Notes: generated by a model not told the origin, from the sequence alone. 35,437 bases of DNA from JBLHUT01 sp047629975 (GCA_047629975.1 JBLHUT010000006.1:1-35437), one strand, 5' to 3'. Positions 1 through 9,195 are shown, counted from the stretch's first letter. Translations and numbers: made by a program.

Positions 1-137
1 CGCGCGTGGCAAAACATAGCCCTAAAAAGCCAAAAGCCCAGAACTGCAAAAGGCCTTTAACGTCGCCTTTGGCAAATATTTGATAGCATAGGCGAGCACA
101 GGCCGAAACCCGACCGAGCGTCTTTGAAAGGACCACG

Positions 138-1874
138 ATGAGCGGAAAAGATAGTGAGCGTGGTCGCAAGGAACTGCGCGACGCCAGAGCACTGGGGCGC
201 GGCTTGTTCACGTCATCCTTTGTATTTTCGGTGTTCGTCAATCTTTTGATGCTGACGGGCCCTTTGTACATGCTTCAGGTGTACGATCGGGTGCTTGGGA
301 GCCGATCTGAGGAAACCTTGCTGGCGCTGTCTGTGCTGGTGGCGTTTTTGTACCTTATGATGGGTATTCTGGATTATTCACGCGGGCGAATCATGGCGCG
401 TGCGGCGGCGCGGTTCCAGTCGCTTCTGGACAAGCGGGTTTTCGCGGCCGTTCTGCGTGCCGAGGCAACCAAACCGGGCATGGAGGGCGCGTCGTCGGGC
501 CTGAGTGATCTGGAAATTGTGCAACGGTTCATGGGCTCGCCTGTCTTGTTGGCGTTTTTTGACATGCCCTGGACGCCGATCTTTATCGGTGCGATTTTTA
601 TCTTTCATCCGTGGCTTGGTATCATGGCCATTATCGGCGGGCTTGTTTTGGTCACGGTCACGCTTTTGAACCAGTGGCTGACACGTGTTCCGTCGCTTGA
701 GGCGGCAGGGCTGGGGCACAGGGCAAACCAGATGGCCGAACAGATGCGCACAGAGGCCGAGATGATCCAGTCTTTGGGAATGCGCGGAGCCACTTTTGCC
801 CGCTGGCAAGAGGCCCGCGGCAAGGCGTTGACCACCGGGTTGGGTGCGGCCGATACAGCGGGCGGATTTACGGCATCAACCAAAACCCTGCGGCTTTTTC
901 TGCAATCCGCGATGTTGGGGCTGGGGGCGTATCTTGTGCTCCAGAACGAGATGACAGCCGGCGCAATGATTGCCGGTTCGATCCTGTTGGGGCGTGCGCT
1001 TGCGCCGATCGAGCTGGCCATCGGGCAGTGGGAACTGACGCAGCGCGCCGCCAAGGGTTGGCGCAACCTGTCCAACCTTTTGACCGAAATCCCCGAAGAG
1101 GCTGTGCGCACCGAACTTCCCCGTCCCCGCGCGCTTCTGGATGTTCAGCAGGCCACCGTCATTCCTCCCGGAGAGACGCAGGCTTCGCTGCGGATGATCA
1201 GTTTCCGATTGGAGCCGGGAAAGGCTGTGGGCATCATCGGGCCGTCGGGGGCGGGAAAATCCACGCTTGCGCGCGCGCTGACCGGTGTCTGGCGGACTGC
1301 GGGGGGTAAGATCAGGCTCGATGGGGCGTCACTGGATCAATACGATCCCGATGTGCTGGGAGGATATATCGGCTATCTGCCACAACGTGTGACGCTGTTT
1401 GACGGCACGATCGCCGAAAATATTGCCCGTTTGAGCCCGAACCCCGACCCTGCCAAGATTGTGGATGCGGCAAACCGGGCGGCGGCGCATCAGATGATCG
1501 TCCAGCTTCCCGAAGGCTATGACACGCGCGTGTCAGGCTCGGGGGGGCGTCTTTCGGGCGGACAGATCCAGCGGATCGGGCTGGCGCGTGCGCTTTATGG
1601 CGACCCTGTTATTCTGGTCCTCGACGAGCCGAATTCGAACTTGGACAATGAGGGATCAGAGGCGCTTAATCAGGCGATCCGAAAGATGAAATCCGAAGGA
1701 AAATCAGTGCTTATCATGGCTCACCGCCCTGCTGCGATCAAGGAATGCGATTTGTTGCTGGTCCTTGATGGCGGGATGCGCAAAGCGTTCGGCCCCCGCG
1801 ACGAGGTTCTTAAAGAGATGGTGCAGAATGCTGGTGCCATCACCAAAGCGGCCAACGCCGGCGGTGTGTCATGA
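138..1874 (+). CDS. Type I secretion system permease/ATPase (PrtD/AprD-like)
   Basis: This is the inner-membrane ABC exporter of a type I secretion system, which powers one-step export of unfolded proteins (usually RTX proteins) through an adaptor and an outer-membrane channel. The 578 residues fit the PrtD/AprD/RsaD subgroup, which lacks an N-terminal peptidase or C39-like domain. Membrane segments lie at about residues 25-50, 60-80, 140-180 and 255-290. The nucleotide-binding domain has Walker A GPSGAGKST at 368-376, signature LSGGQ at 472-476 and Walker B VILVLDEP at 491-498. The ATG is preceded by a GAAAGGA ribosome-binding site. The stop overlaps the next gene's start as ATGA, so the two are co-translated. 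The exported protein cannot be named, because no substrate or TolC gene is in the window. Confidence 0.93.
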   Translation: MSGKDSERGRKELRDARALGRGLFTSSFVFSVFVNLLMLTGPLYMLQVYDRVLGSRSEETLLALSVLVAFLYLMMGILDYSRGRIMARAAARFQSLLDKRVFAAVLRAEATKPGMEGASSGLSDLEIVQRFMGSPVLLAFFDMPWTPIFIGAIFIFHPWLGIMAIIGGLVLVTVTLLNQWLTRVPSLEAAGLGHRANQMAEQMRTEAEMIQSLGMRGATFARWQEARGKALTTGLGAADTAGGFTASTKTLRLFLQSAMLGLGAYLVLQNEMTAGAMIAGSILLGRALAPIELAIGQWELTQRAAKGWRNLSNLLTEIPEEAVRTELPRPRALLDVQQATVIPPGETQASLRMISFRLEPGKAVGIIGPSGAGKSTLARALTGVWRTAGGKIRLDGASLDQYDPDVLGGYIGYLPQRVTLFDGTIAENIARLSPNPDPAKIVDAANRAAAHQMIVQLPEGYDTRVSGSGGRLSGGQIQRIGLARALYGDPVILVLDEPNSNLDNEGSEALNQAIRKMKSEGKSVLIMAHRPAAIKECDLLLVLDGGMRKAFGPRDEVLKEMVQNAGAITKAANAGGVS

Positions 1875-3172
1875 GCGGGGGCGGCGCGTTCAGCGCACGC
1901 AAACCGTTGTTTTTCGGTTTCTTTGCCCTGTTGCTGCTTGTGGGTGGTTTCGGAACCTGGTCGGTTTTCGTGAACATCTCGGGGGCTGTTATCGCAAGCG
2001 GGCAGATCGAGGTCGATCAGAACCGTCAGGTTGTGCAGCATCCCGAGGGGGGCGTTGTCGAAGCCGTGCTGGTTCAGGAAGGCGATACCGTAAAGGCCGG
2101 AAGCCCGCTTATCCGGCTTGATCCGGAGGTTCTGCAATCGGAATTGTCCATCGTGGAGGGGCAGCTTTTCGAACTTATGGCGCGCAGCGGGCGACTCAAG
2201 GCAGAGCGCGACGGCACCACCGAGATCCGGTTCAGTTCCGAATTGCTGGAAATTGCAAAGGCAAACCCGGAGGTCGATGAGCTTATGGCAGGTCAGCAAC
2301 GGCTCTTTGTGGCGCGGCTTGACAGTCAGGCCCGCGAGACCGACCAGCTTGCCCGCCGCACGGGCCAGATCATCAACCAGATCGAGGGCATCGACGCCCA
2401 GCAGGTTGCGTTGACGGCGCAACAGGATCTGATCGGACAGGAACTGAGAGATCAGCAATCCTTGCTCGACAAAGGGCTGGCACAGGCAAGCCGTGTTTTG
2501 TCATTGCAGCGGGAACAGGCCCGCCTGCTTGGTACGATCGGCGAACTGACTGCGAGCCGTGCGGAGGCCGAAGGACGCATTACCGAAATCGAGATCGAGC
2601 TGCTGAAACTGGGCACACGGCGGCGCGAAGAGGCCATTACGCGGCTGCGCGATCTTGAATACAATATGGCCGAGCTGACCGAGCGGCGGTTGTCGCTTAT
2701 CGGTCGCAGGGACCGCTTGGTGATTACCGCGCCTGTGTCGGGGGTTGTCTATAATCTGGTGGTGAACACGCCCCGGTCCGTCCTACGCCCCGCCGAGGAG
2801 GTTCTTTTTATCGTGCCGCAGGATCGTCCTTTGGTCATTGCCGCCAAAATCGCGCCGATCCATATCGACGAAGTCTATGTCGGACAGGAGGTTATAGTGC
2901 GGTTTTCGGCCTTCGATGCACGAACGACACCGGAGCTGACGGGGCGGGTTATGCAGGTCTCGGCGGATGCCTTTCTCGAAGAACGGACACAAGCCCCTTT
3001 CTATCGTGCGGAAATTCGCCTGATCGAGGGGGAAATGGCCAAACTTGAAGGACAGACCATCATACCGGGGATGCCTGTCGAAACGTATATCCGCACGAAT
3101 GACCGGACCCCTCTGGGCTATCTGGTCAAGCCGCTCGCGGACTACTTCAACAAGGCCTTCCGCGAGAACTAG
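1871..3172 (+). CDS. HlyD-family type I secretion periplasmic adaptor
   Basis: This is the membrane-fusion protein that links the ABC exporter to the outer-membrane channel. A single N-terminal membrane anchor lies at about residues 12-36 (PLFFGFFALLLLVGGFG). It is followed by a biotinyl/lipoyl-like half-motif near 60-83 (VLVQEGDTVKAGSPLIRLD), a long coiled-coil hairpin at about 90-285 rich in Glu, Gln, Arg and Leu, and a C-terminal beta-barrel region with VDEVYVGQEV-like character (HIDEVYVGQEVIVRFSAF). The length of 433 residues is normal for the PrtE/LapC type. The start overlaps the upstream stop by ATGA. The gene ends the operon; an outer-membrane TolC-type partner must be encoded elsewhere. 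Confidence 0.93.
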   Translation: MSGGGAFSARKPLFFGFFALLLLVGGFGTWSVFVNISGAVIASGQIEVDQNRQVVQHPEGGVVEAVLVQEGDTVKAGSPLIRLDPEVLQSELSIVEGQLFELMARSGRLKAERDGTTEIRFSSELLEIAKANPEVDELMAGQQRLFVARLDSQARETDQLARRTGQIINQIEGIDAQQVALTAQQDLIGQELRDQQSLLDKGLAQASRVLSLQREQARLLGTIGELTASRAEAEGRITEIEIELLKLGTRRREEAITRLRDLEYNMAELTERRLSLIGRRDRLVITAPVSGVVYNLVVNTPRSVLRPAEEVLFIVPQDRPLVIAAKIAPIHIDEVYVGQEVIVRFSAFDARTTPELTGRVMQVSADAFLEERTQAPFYRAEIRLIEGEMAKLEGQTIIPGMPVETYIRTNDRTPLGYLVKPLADYFNKAFREN

Positions 3173-3207
3173 CAAAACGCAAGAGCGGCGGACACTTTGG
3201 AGTTGAG

Positions 3208-3236
3208 GATTGCCATAATGAAAAGTTATGGCAATC
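3208..3236 (+). terminator. Hairpin after the secretion operon
   Basis: A perfect 11-bp inverted repeat (GATTGCCATAA / TTATGGCAATC) with a 7-nt loop sits 35 bp after the HlyD stop and about 200 bp before katG. There is no clear T-run after it, so it is either a weak terminator, an RNA-stabilising 3' end, or a protein-binding palindrome in the katG upstream region. Confidence 0.45.
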
Positions 3237-3437
3237 ATTAGAAAATGCAACTTATACCAATCGCAATGGTTTGATAGGGTTATAAACGAAGGTCAGGAGA
3301 GGCGCGGGAGCGTGTGATCGAATCGAACACTTTCGATGCCGCGTCATGTGCCGGAAACACGCGGCACCTCATGCCCATAGCGACCCGCGTAACTTGCTTA
3401 TCAACCCATGAAAATGCCAGCATAATCGGAGAAAAAA

Positions 3438-5648
3438 ATGGACGGAAATGACAGCGCAGATATCGGCAAATGTCCAGTAATGGGGGGCGTGGCCTTGAAC
3501 ACGACGTTCGGGGTCAGATCCAACCGTGACTGGTGGCCAAATCAGCTTAACCTCAAAATCCTGCATCAGAATTCGGCGTTGTCCGATCCGATGGGCACCG
3601 CGTTCAACTATACCGAGGCCTTCAAGACGCTTGATCTTGAAGCTCTCAAGAAAGACCTGTTTGCGTTGATGACCACGTCGCAAGACTGGTGGCCGGCCGA
3701 CTACGGGCATTACGGCCCGTTCTTCATCCGCATGGCATGGCACAGTGCCGGCACCTATCGTACCGGCGATGGCCGCGGCGGGGCCTCCTCTGGCACACAG
3801 CGTTTCGCACCGTTGAACAGCTGGCCCGATAACGGCAACCTCGACAAGGCCCGTCGCCTTTTGTGGCCCGTCAAGCAGAAGTACGGAAACAAGATTTCCT
3901 GGGCCGACCTGATGATCCTTGCGGGCAATTGTGCGCTTGAATCGATGCAGTTTGAAACCTTCGGTTTCGGCGGTGGCCGTGCGGATGTGTGGGAACCAGA
4001 GGAAGACATTTACTGGGGAACCGAAGACACATGGCTTGGTGATACCCGTTACTCGGGTGAGCGTATGCTTGAAAACCCGCTGGCGGCTGTGCAAATGGGC
4101 CTGATCTATGTCAACCCCGAAGGGCCGAACGGCACCCCCGATCCGCTTGCGTCGGGCCACGATATCCGCGAGACATTCGCGCGCATGGCCATGAACGACG
4201 AAGAGACGGTCGCTCTTGTGGCGGGTGGTCACACCTTTGGTAAGGGCCACGGTGCCGGCGACCCCGAACTAGTCGGTCGGGAGCCTGAAGGTGCCCCCAT
4301 AGAGCAGCAGGGCCTTGGCTGGAAAAACACATTCGGCAGCGGAAAAGGTGTGCACACAACCACCAGTGGCATCGAAGGCGCTTGGACTTCGACCCCGATC
4401 CAGTGGGACAACAGCTATTTCGACACGTTGTTCGGCTATGAGTGGGTGCTGACCAAAAGCCCCGCCGGTGCCCAGCAGTGGACGCCAAAAGACCCTGCGG
4501 CGGCCAACACTGTGCCCGACGCCCATGATCCTGCCGTGCGTCACGCGCCGATGATGACAACCGCCGATATGGCGATGCGCATGGACCCCGCCTATGAGGT
4601 AATTTCGCGCCGCTTCCACGCAAACCCGCAAGAATTCGCGGATGTGTTTGCACGCGCGTGGTTCAAGCTGACCCACCGCGATATGGGCCCTGTCGTGCGG
4701 TATCTCGGCTCCGAGGTTCCGTCCGAGGAGTTGATCTGGCAAGATCCTGTTCCTGCTGCTGATCATGACCTGATCACCGCAGCCGACATTGCGGATCTGA
4801 AGCAGCAGATACTTGCAACCGGTCTGTCCGTTTCGGCGTTGGTCGGTGCGGCATGGGCGTCTGCGTCCACCTTCCGTGGGTCCGATAAGCGGGGCGGGGC
4901 CAATGGCGCACGCGTTCGTTTGGCCCCCCAGAAAGATTGGGAGGTCAATCATCCTGCGCAACTGGCGACGGTTGTTTCGGCCCTCGAAGGCATTCAGACA
5001 GCGTTCAATGCCGCGCAAACCGGTAGTAAAAAGGTCTCTCTTGCGGATCTGATCGTTCTGGCGGGATCGGCGGCTGTCGAGCAGGCAGCAAAGGCGGCAG
5101 GGCACGACGTGGCCGTTCCGTTTACGCCGGGGCGCGGTGATGCCTCACAGGAACAAACCGATATCGAGAGTTTTTCGGTACTGGAGCCTGCGGCAGACGG
5201 TTTCCGCAATTATCTCAAGGCGGCCTATACGGTTTCCTCTGAGGAATTGCTGGTCGACCGGGCGCAGCTTCTGACGTTGACGGCCCCTGAAATGACCGTT
5301 CTGGTCGGTGGTCTGCGTGTGTTGAACATCAATACAGGCGGCGCACAGCACGGAGTGTTCACCGACGCACCAGAGACACTGACCAACGACTTCTTCACCA
5401 ACCTTCTTGATATGGGCACGGAGTGGACGCCGGTATCTGATGCGGCTGACGTCTTTGAAGGGCGCGACCGTGACAGCGGTGCGTTGAAATGGACAGGAAC
5501 CCGCGCGGATCTTGTGTTCGGGTCGCATTCGCAACTGCGCGCCATCGCAGAGGTGTACGCAAGCGACGACGCCAAAGGGGCGTTTGTCGAGGGCTTTGTG
5601 GCGGCTTGGACCAAGGTCATGAACCTTGACCGGTTCGATCTTGCCTGA
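3438..5648 (+). CDS. katG: Catalase-peroxidase KatG
   Basis: This haem enzyme breaks down hydrogen peroxide by catalase and peroxidase activity and protects the cytoplasm from oxidative stress. The 736 residues match the family, with two peroxidase-like domains, only the first catalytic. The distal pocket residues R98, W101 and H102 lie in IRMAWHSAG. Y224 (LIYVNPEGPNG) and M250 (RETFARMAM) complete the Trp-Tyr-Met crosslink needed for catalase activity, and H265 (AGGHTFGK) is the proximal haem ligand. The ATG follows CGGAGAAAAAA. The gene stands alone, with about 265 bp upstream and a strong hairpin downstream. I could not identify an OxyR-type site with confidence, and no regulator gene is adjacent. 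Confidence 0.98.
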   Translation: MDGNDSADIGKCPVMGGVALNTTFGVRSNRDWWPNQLNLKILHQNSALSDPMGTAFNYTEAFKTLDLEALKKDLFALMTTSQDWWPADYGHYGPFFIRMAWHSAGTYRTGDGRGGASSGTQRFAPLNSWPDNGNLDKARRLLWPVKQKYGNKISWADLMILAGNCALESMQFETFGFGGGRADVWEPEEDIYWGTEDTWLGDTRYSGERMLENPLAAVQMGLIYVNPEGPNGTPDPLASGHDIRETFARMAMNDEETVALVAGGHTFGKGHGAGDPELVGREPEGAPIEQQGLGWKNTFGSGKGVHTTTSGIEGAWTSTPIQWDNSYFDTLFGYEWVLTKSPAGAQQWTPKDPAAANTVPDAHDPAVRHAPMMTTADMAMRMDPAYEVISRRFHANPQEFADVFARAWFKLTHRDMGPVVRYLGSEVPSEELIWQDPVPAADHDLITAADIADLKQQILATGLSVSALVGAAWASASTFRGSDKRGGANGARVRLAPQKDWEVNHPAQLATVVSALEGIQTAFNAAQTGSKKVSLADLIVLAGSAAVEQAAKAAGHDVAVPFTPGRGDASQEQTDIESFSVLEPAADGFRNYLKAAYTVSSEELLVDRAQLLTLTAPEMTVLVGGLRVLNINTGGAQHGVFTDAPETLTNDFFTNLLDMGTEWTPVSDAADVFEGRDRDSGALKWTGTRADLVFGSHSQLRAIAEVYASDDAKGAFVEGFVAAWTKVMNLDRFDLA

Positions 5649-5665
5649 TCGGGTTTGATATGCTT

Positions 5666-5697
5666 CAGGGTGTGGCCGGTTCGCCGGCCACACCTGA
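5666..5697. terminator. Bidirectional terminator between katG and the EamA gene
   Basis: An 11-bp perfect stem (GGTGTGGCCGG / CCGGCCACACC) closed by a TTCG tetraloop can be extended by CAG/CTG with one bulged G. It lies between two convergent genes and can serve both directions. The T-run is short (GTTTT after 7 nt on the plus strand). Confidence 0.75.
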
Positions 5698-5723
5698 CCG
5701 TTTTGAGGCCTGTGTTGGTGACC

Positions 5724-6620
5724 CTAGACGCGCACGCCGCGCTTTTTGGTCCTGTGCCAGATAATCAATCCGGAGCCGACCACAATTGACGCTCCTGTAA
5801 TGGTCCAGATGTCCGGCAGATCGCCAAACACCACAAAACTGGTAATCGTCAGATAGATCATGAACGAATAGGTATAGGGCATCAGGGTATGTGCCGGCGC
5901 ATAGCCATGAGCCCGCGTCATCATTTCATGGCCACCCCAGCCCCAGACCCCTAAAGCGATCAACAATCCCCACTCCAGCGAACTTGCAGGAGGCTGCCAA
6001 TTAAACCAGGCAACAGGCAGCAACAGCAACGTTCCGATCAGTCCCATGTAAAACTGCATGGTTTCCGTGGCCACAATGCCGGAAAGCTTGCGCGTCAAAA
6101 TCGAATAAAGCGCGACCGCAACCGCGTTGTGGATCGACAAAAGCATGGCCCAGTGAAAATGCGCACCAAAGGGTCGGATCACCACCAGAACGCCGATAAA
6201 CCCGAACAGAATTGCAAACCATCGCCACGGGCCGACCCGTTCGCCCAGCAGGGGCCATGACAGGGCGCAAACCACAATCGGAGCCGAGAACATGATCGAC
6301 GAGGTCACCGTCAACGGCAGATACTTCAAGGAGTAGAAGTTGAAAACCGTCGAGACAACCAAAAGAGCAGCCCGCAAAAGCACCAGATGGGGCAGGGCTG
6401 TTGCGAACCTGTCCCGTGCGATGCCGTTGCGGGCGATCACGACCAAGCTGAGAACAAAGTGCCCCAGATAACGCATGAAGGCGAGTTGAAACGCCGACAG
6501 GCCGGATATCACCAACCATTTTACCGACGTATCAAGCAGTGAAAATACCAGATACGCCAAGAGCATCATCACGATGCCCAGCCCGGCTTTGTCCTCGTTG
6601 GCGCGGGCCAGAACGGCCAT
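5724..6620 (-). CDS. EamA-family (DMT superfamily) transporter
   Basis: A 298-residue integral membrane protein with about ten hydrophobic segments arranged as two EamA repeats (about residues 12-145 and 155-290). Recognisable stretches are AYLVFSLLDTSVKWLV at the start and the conserved LPLTVTSSIMFSAPIVVCALS of the first repeat. DMT exporters move small metabolites, often amino acids or nucleosides; the substrate here is unknown. The ATG comes one base after the stop of the upstream oxidoreductase (TAACATG), so it is the last gene of the minus-strand operon and probably translationally coupled. In this setting it may export an overflow metabolite of the same pathway, which is inference only. 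Confidence 0.88.
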   Translation of the reverse strand: MAVLARANEDKAGLGIVMMLLAYLVFSLLDTSVKWLVISGLSAFQLAFMRYLGHFVLSLVVIARNGIARDRFATALPHLVLLRAALLVVSTVFNFYSLKYLPLTVTSSIMFSAPIVVCALSWPLLGERVGPWRWFAILFGFIGVLVVIRPFGAHFHWAMLLSIHNAVAVALYSILTRKLSGIVATETMQFYMGLIGTLLLLPVAWFNWQPPASSLEWGLLIALGVWGWGGHEMMTRAHGYAPAHTLMPYTYSFMIYLTITSFVVFGDLPDIWTITGASIVVGSGLIIWHRTKKRGVRV

Positions 6621-6621
6621 G

Positions 6622-7509
6622 TTACCCTTTCAGCGTCTCGGCGTAAAAGTCCACCATCTCGCACACCATCAGCTCGCCGCGCCCGTCCGACACCGCGTCT
6701 TTCAACGCATTTAGCGGGGCAGGGGCAATTCGGCTTGTGGCACCGGCCTGTTCAGCCATCTGGCTATAGTACCCGACGTCTTTTGCAGCGTTCTTGATCG
6801 CAAAGGCAAGTTTTGAGGTGTCGTTGTCAATTCCGTAAGCGGCCACGAAATCCATCATCCCCGAATGCAGTGGCCCTGCGGCCATTACATTATAAAGGTC
6901 CTGCCGACCGACCCCGGCGATATCGGCCATGGCGAGCGCCTCTGCCATAGCGTTGGCGACGGTCATCCCGAAGAAGTTGTTGATCAGCTTGATCGTGTGA
7001 CCGGACCCTGACGCCCCGAGGTGAAAGACGTTCTCGCCGATATCCTTGAGAACAGGCTGTACCGCTTCAAAGGCAGCAGCATCGCCTGCGCACATGATAT
7101 TGAGCAATCCGTCTTTGGCATGGGCGGGGGTGCGGCCAAGTGGTGCGTCAAGATACGCCGCCCCCATGGCCGATGCGGTCGCCGAAAGGCCCCGTGTCGA
7201 GGCGGGCAAAGACGTGCCAAAGTCGATCACTGTCGCGCCGGTCTTGAGCCCTGCGAACACACCGTCGGGGCCGTTCATCCGGCTTTCGACCGAAGCGGAG
7301 GTGTCCATACACAGCATAATGATATCACTTGCGGCAGCCACGTCGCGCGCGGTCGCGACTTCTGTTGCGCCGCGTGCCACGGCGGCATCAATTGCGGGTC
7401 GTGTACGGTTTGCGGTGATCGTCAGCGCATAGCCCTGATCCTGAAGCCGCCCGACAATTGCCGCGCCCATCAAACCTAGCCCGATAAATCCGATTGTTGG
7501 TTTTGTCAT
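6622..7509 (-). CDS. NAD(P)-dependent beta-hydroxyacid dehydrogenase, YihU-like motif
   Basis: A 295-residue member of the 3-hydroxyisobutyrate dehydrogenase family. The Rossmann motif is GFIGLGLMG (residues 7-15) and the catalytic lysine is K174 in KLINN. Where typical family members have DAPVSGG, this protein has DAPLGRTPAHAKDG (121-134). The GRT form with KLINN is what I recall from sulfolactaldehyde reductase YihU, where that Arg binds the acidic group of the substrate. The enzyme would oxidise or reduce a small 3-hydroxy acid or its semialdehyde with NAD(P). It follows the UxaA-family dehydratase by 67 bp and precedes the EamA gene by 1 bp, so it probably acts on a product of that dehydratase. 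The exact substrate is not known. Confidence 0.88.
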   Translation of the reverse strand: MTKPTIGFIGLGLMGAAIVGRLQDQGYALTITANRTRPAIDAAVARGATEVATARDVAAASDIIMLCMDTSASVESRMNGPDGVFAGLKTGATVIDFGTSLPASTRGLSATASAMGAAYLDAPLGRTPAHAKDGLLNIMCAGDAAAFEAVQPVLKDIGENVFHLGASGSGHTIKLINNFFGMTVANAMAEALAMADIAGVGRQDLYNVMAAGPLHSGMMDFVAAYGIDNDTSKLAFAIKNAAKDVGYYSQMAEQAGATSRIAPAPLNALKDAVSDGRGELMVCEMVDFYAETLKG

Positions 7510-7576
7510 TTAGTGGGTCCTTGTGAACTGAGTGACAGCCGGAAGTGTGAACGCTGATGTGACAATGCCGACCACG

Positions 7577-9085
7577 CTACATTACTGCACCGATCTGCCA
7601 CGGCACGAACTCGTGATCGCCAAGCCCCTGCGCTTGGGATTTTGTGACCTCGCCAGAGGCCACACGCAGGAACATGTCATAAATTTCGCGCCCCTTTTGC
7701 TCAAGCGATACGCCTTGGCCGAACATGGTGCCGGCATCGATATCCATGTCCTCGGACATCCGTTGTGCCATGTCGGAATTCGTTGCAATCTTGATCGTGG
7801 GGGCCGGTTTCGAGCCAAAGGCCGACCCACGCCCGGTGGTGAAGCACACAAGGTTGCAGCCGCCTGCGATCTGCCCCGTGACGCTCGCCGGATCATAGCC
7901 GGGGCTGTCCATAAAGGTGAAGCCCTTGGCCCGCACGGTTTCGGCATATTTATAGACGCCGTTCAGAGGGGTGGTGCCGCCCTTTGCAGCCGCCCCCAAG
8001 GATTTTTCGAGGATCGTGGTCAGCCCGCCTTGCTTGTTTCCGGGGCTTGGGTTGTTATCCATGCTGCCTTTGTTGCGCGCGGTATAGTCCTCCCACCAGC
8101 GGATCATGCCAACCAGCTTTTCGCCGATCTCGTCCGAGGCCGCGCGGCGGGTCAAAAGATGCTCGGCGCCGTAAATTTCAGGAGTTTCTGCCAAAACGCC
8201 AGTGCCACCCTGTGCGGTCAGCAGATCACAGGCGTAGCCGAGAGCAGGGTTGGCCGTGATCCCCGACCACGCGTCCGATCCGCCACATTGCAGGGCAACG
8301 GTCAATTCGGACGCAGGGCACGGGGTGCGCCGGGCTTGATTGGCGATGGGCAACATCTTGTGCACCTTATCGATGCCCAATTCGACCGTGCGGCGCAGCC
8401 CCGCGACAGTTTGAATGTTCATCGTCTGGAAAAGTGGTCCCTGTTTCAGGCCCCAAGCCTCAAGCAACCAGTCGATCTGGTTCATTTCGCACCCCAGACC
8501 AACCATCAACACACCGCCGTGGTTCGGATGCCGGGCATAACCCCACATGACGCGTTGCAGTGCCTCGAAGCCTTCGCCGTCGCCGGCCATTCCGCAGCCT
8601 GTGCCGTGTACAAAGGCCGCCACGCCGTCAACATTGGGGAATTGGGCCATAATTTCAGGGGTAAAGGCATCGGCGATGCGCCGTGCTGCCGTAGCAGAAC
8701 AATTCACCGAGGTGATGATGGCGATGTAATTGCGTGTTCCGACGTGGCCGTTGTCGCGCCTGTACCCCATAAAGGTGTCTCGGTCGGCTTCGGGGACCAT
8801 TGGTATCGGGCGCAGGTCGGTGCCGAACTGGTACTCGGCGTTTGTATTCCGGAACGCGACGTTGTGGGTATGCACATGATCGCCTGCTGCAATGTCATTG
8901 CTGGCATAACCGATCACCTGTGCATATTTCCGGATCGGTGCGCCTGTTGGTACGGGCTGAGTGGCAATTTTATGGCCTGACGGGATCAGGGCGCGGGTGG
9001 TAATCTGTTCGATCGCGACCCCCACGGCCAAAGGGCGGGTTGCGGTGACGACGTTATCTGAAGCGTCCAGGCGAATCGTATCCAT
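7577..9085 (-). CDS. UxaA-family (altronate/galactarate-type) dehydratase
   Basis: A 502-residue dehydratase with an N-terminal SAF domain (about residues 1-95) fused to the UxaA domain (about 105-495). This fused layout is that of altronate dehydratase, whereas sulfolactate sulfo-lyase splits the two parts into SuyA and SuyB. Conserved stretches include GYRRDNGHVGTRNY, FVHGTGCGM, LGCEMNQI, LQCGGSDAWSGITANPALG and FTTGRGSAFG. The family removes water (or sulfite) from 2,3-dihydroxy acids in a metal-dependent reaction to give 2-keto-3-deoxy acids. I place the start at the ATG at 9085, with AAGGACA upstream; a TTG codon one triplet earlier is also open. It lies between the TRAP transporter and an oxidoreductase, so the transported acid is its likely substrate. 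Confidence 0.9.
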   Translation of the reverse strand: MDTIRLDASDNVVTATRPLAVGVAIEQITTRALIPSGHKIATQPVPTGAPIRKYAQVIGYASNDIAAGDHVHTHNVAFRNTNAEYQFGTDLRPIPMVPEADRDTFMGYRRDNGHVGTRNYIAIITSVNCSATAARRIADAFTPEIMAQFPNVDGVAAFVHGTGCGMAGDGEGFEALQRVMWGYARHPNHGGVLMVGLGCEMNQIDWLLEAWGLKQGPLFQTMNIQTVAGLRRTVELGIDKVHKMLPIANQARRTPCPASELTVALQCGGSDAWSGITANPALGYACDLLTAQGGTGVLAETPEIYGAEHLLTRRAASDEIGEKLVGMIRWWEDYTARNKGSMDNNPSPGNKQGGLTTILEKSLGAAAKGGTTPLNGVYKYAETVRAKGFTFMDSPGYDPASVTGQIAGGCNLVCFTTGRGSAFGSKPAPTIKIATNSDMAQRMSEDMDIDAGTMFGQGVSLEQKGREIYDMFLRVASGEVTKSQAQGLGDHEFVPWQIGAVM

Positions 9086-9132
9086 CAAGTGTCCTTGGCT
9101 CGTTCGAGGGGCTCGTTTTTGGTATAAGGCTG

Positions 9133-9173
9133 CCCATACGCATCATTGCTGCATGGGCAATGATGCGTATGGG
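9133..9173 (-). repeat. 17-bp perfect intercistronic hairpin
   Basis: Two perfect 17-bp arms (CCCATACGCATCATTGC at 9133-9149 and its complement at 9157-9173) with a 7-nt loop lie between the TRAP large permease and the UxaA-family gene. The 12-mer GGGCAATGATGC in the right arm recurs at 9183-9194, inside a second small hairpin (GGGCA-ATGA-TGCCC) next to the permease stop. No T-run follows on the minus strand, so RNA processing or stability control fits better than simple termination. Confidence 0.7.
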
Positions 9174-9195
9174 GAATGGCAGGGGCAATGATGCC

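Noticed and set aside
47..74. Imperfect inverted repeat AAAGGC / GCCTTT upstream of the exporter gene
   Set aside because: Short with mismatches and no T-run; it may be the terminator of a gene to the left, but it cannot be supported without that sequence.
3240..3437. OxyR-type site upstream of katG
   Set aside because: AT-rich stretches are present, but no convincing match to the spaced OxyR consensus could be laid over them by eye.
7532..8980. 482-codon open frame on the plus strand
   Set aside because: It lies wholly antisense to the UxaA-family gene, whose protein is clearly conserved; the antisense product shows only His/Gly/Arg-rich composition expected from the opposite strand of GC-rich coding DNA.
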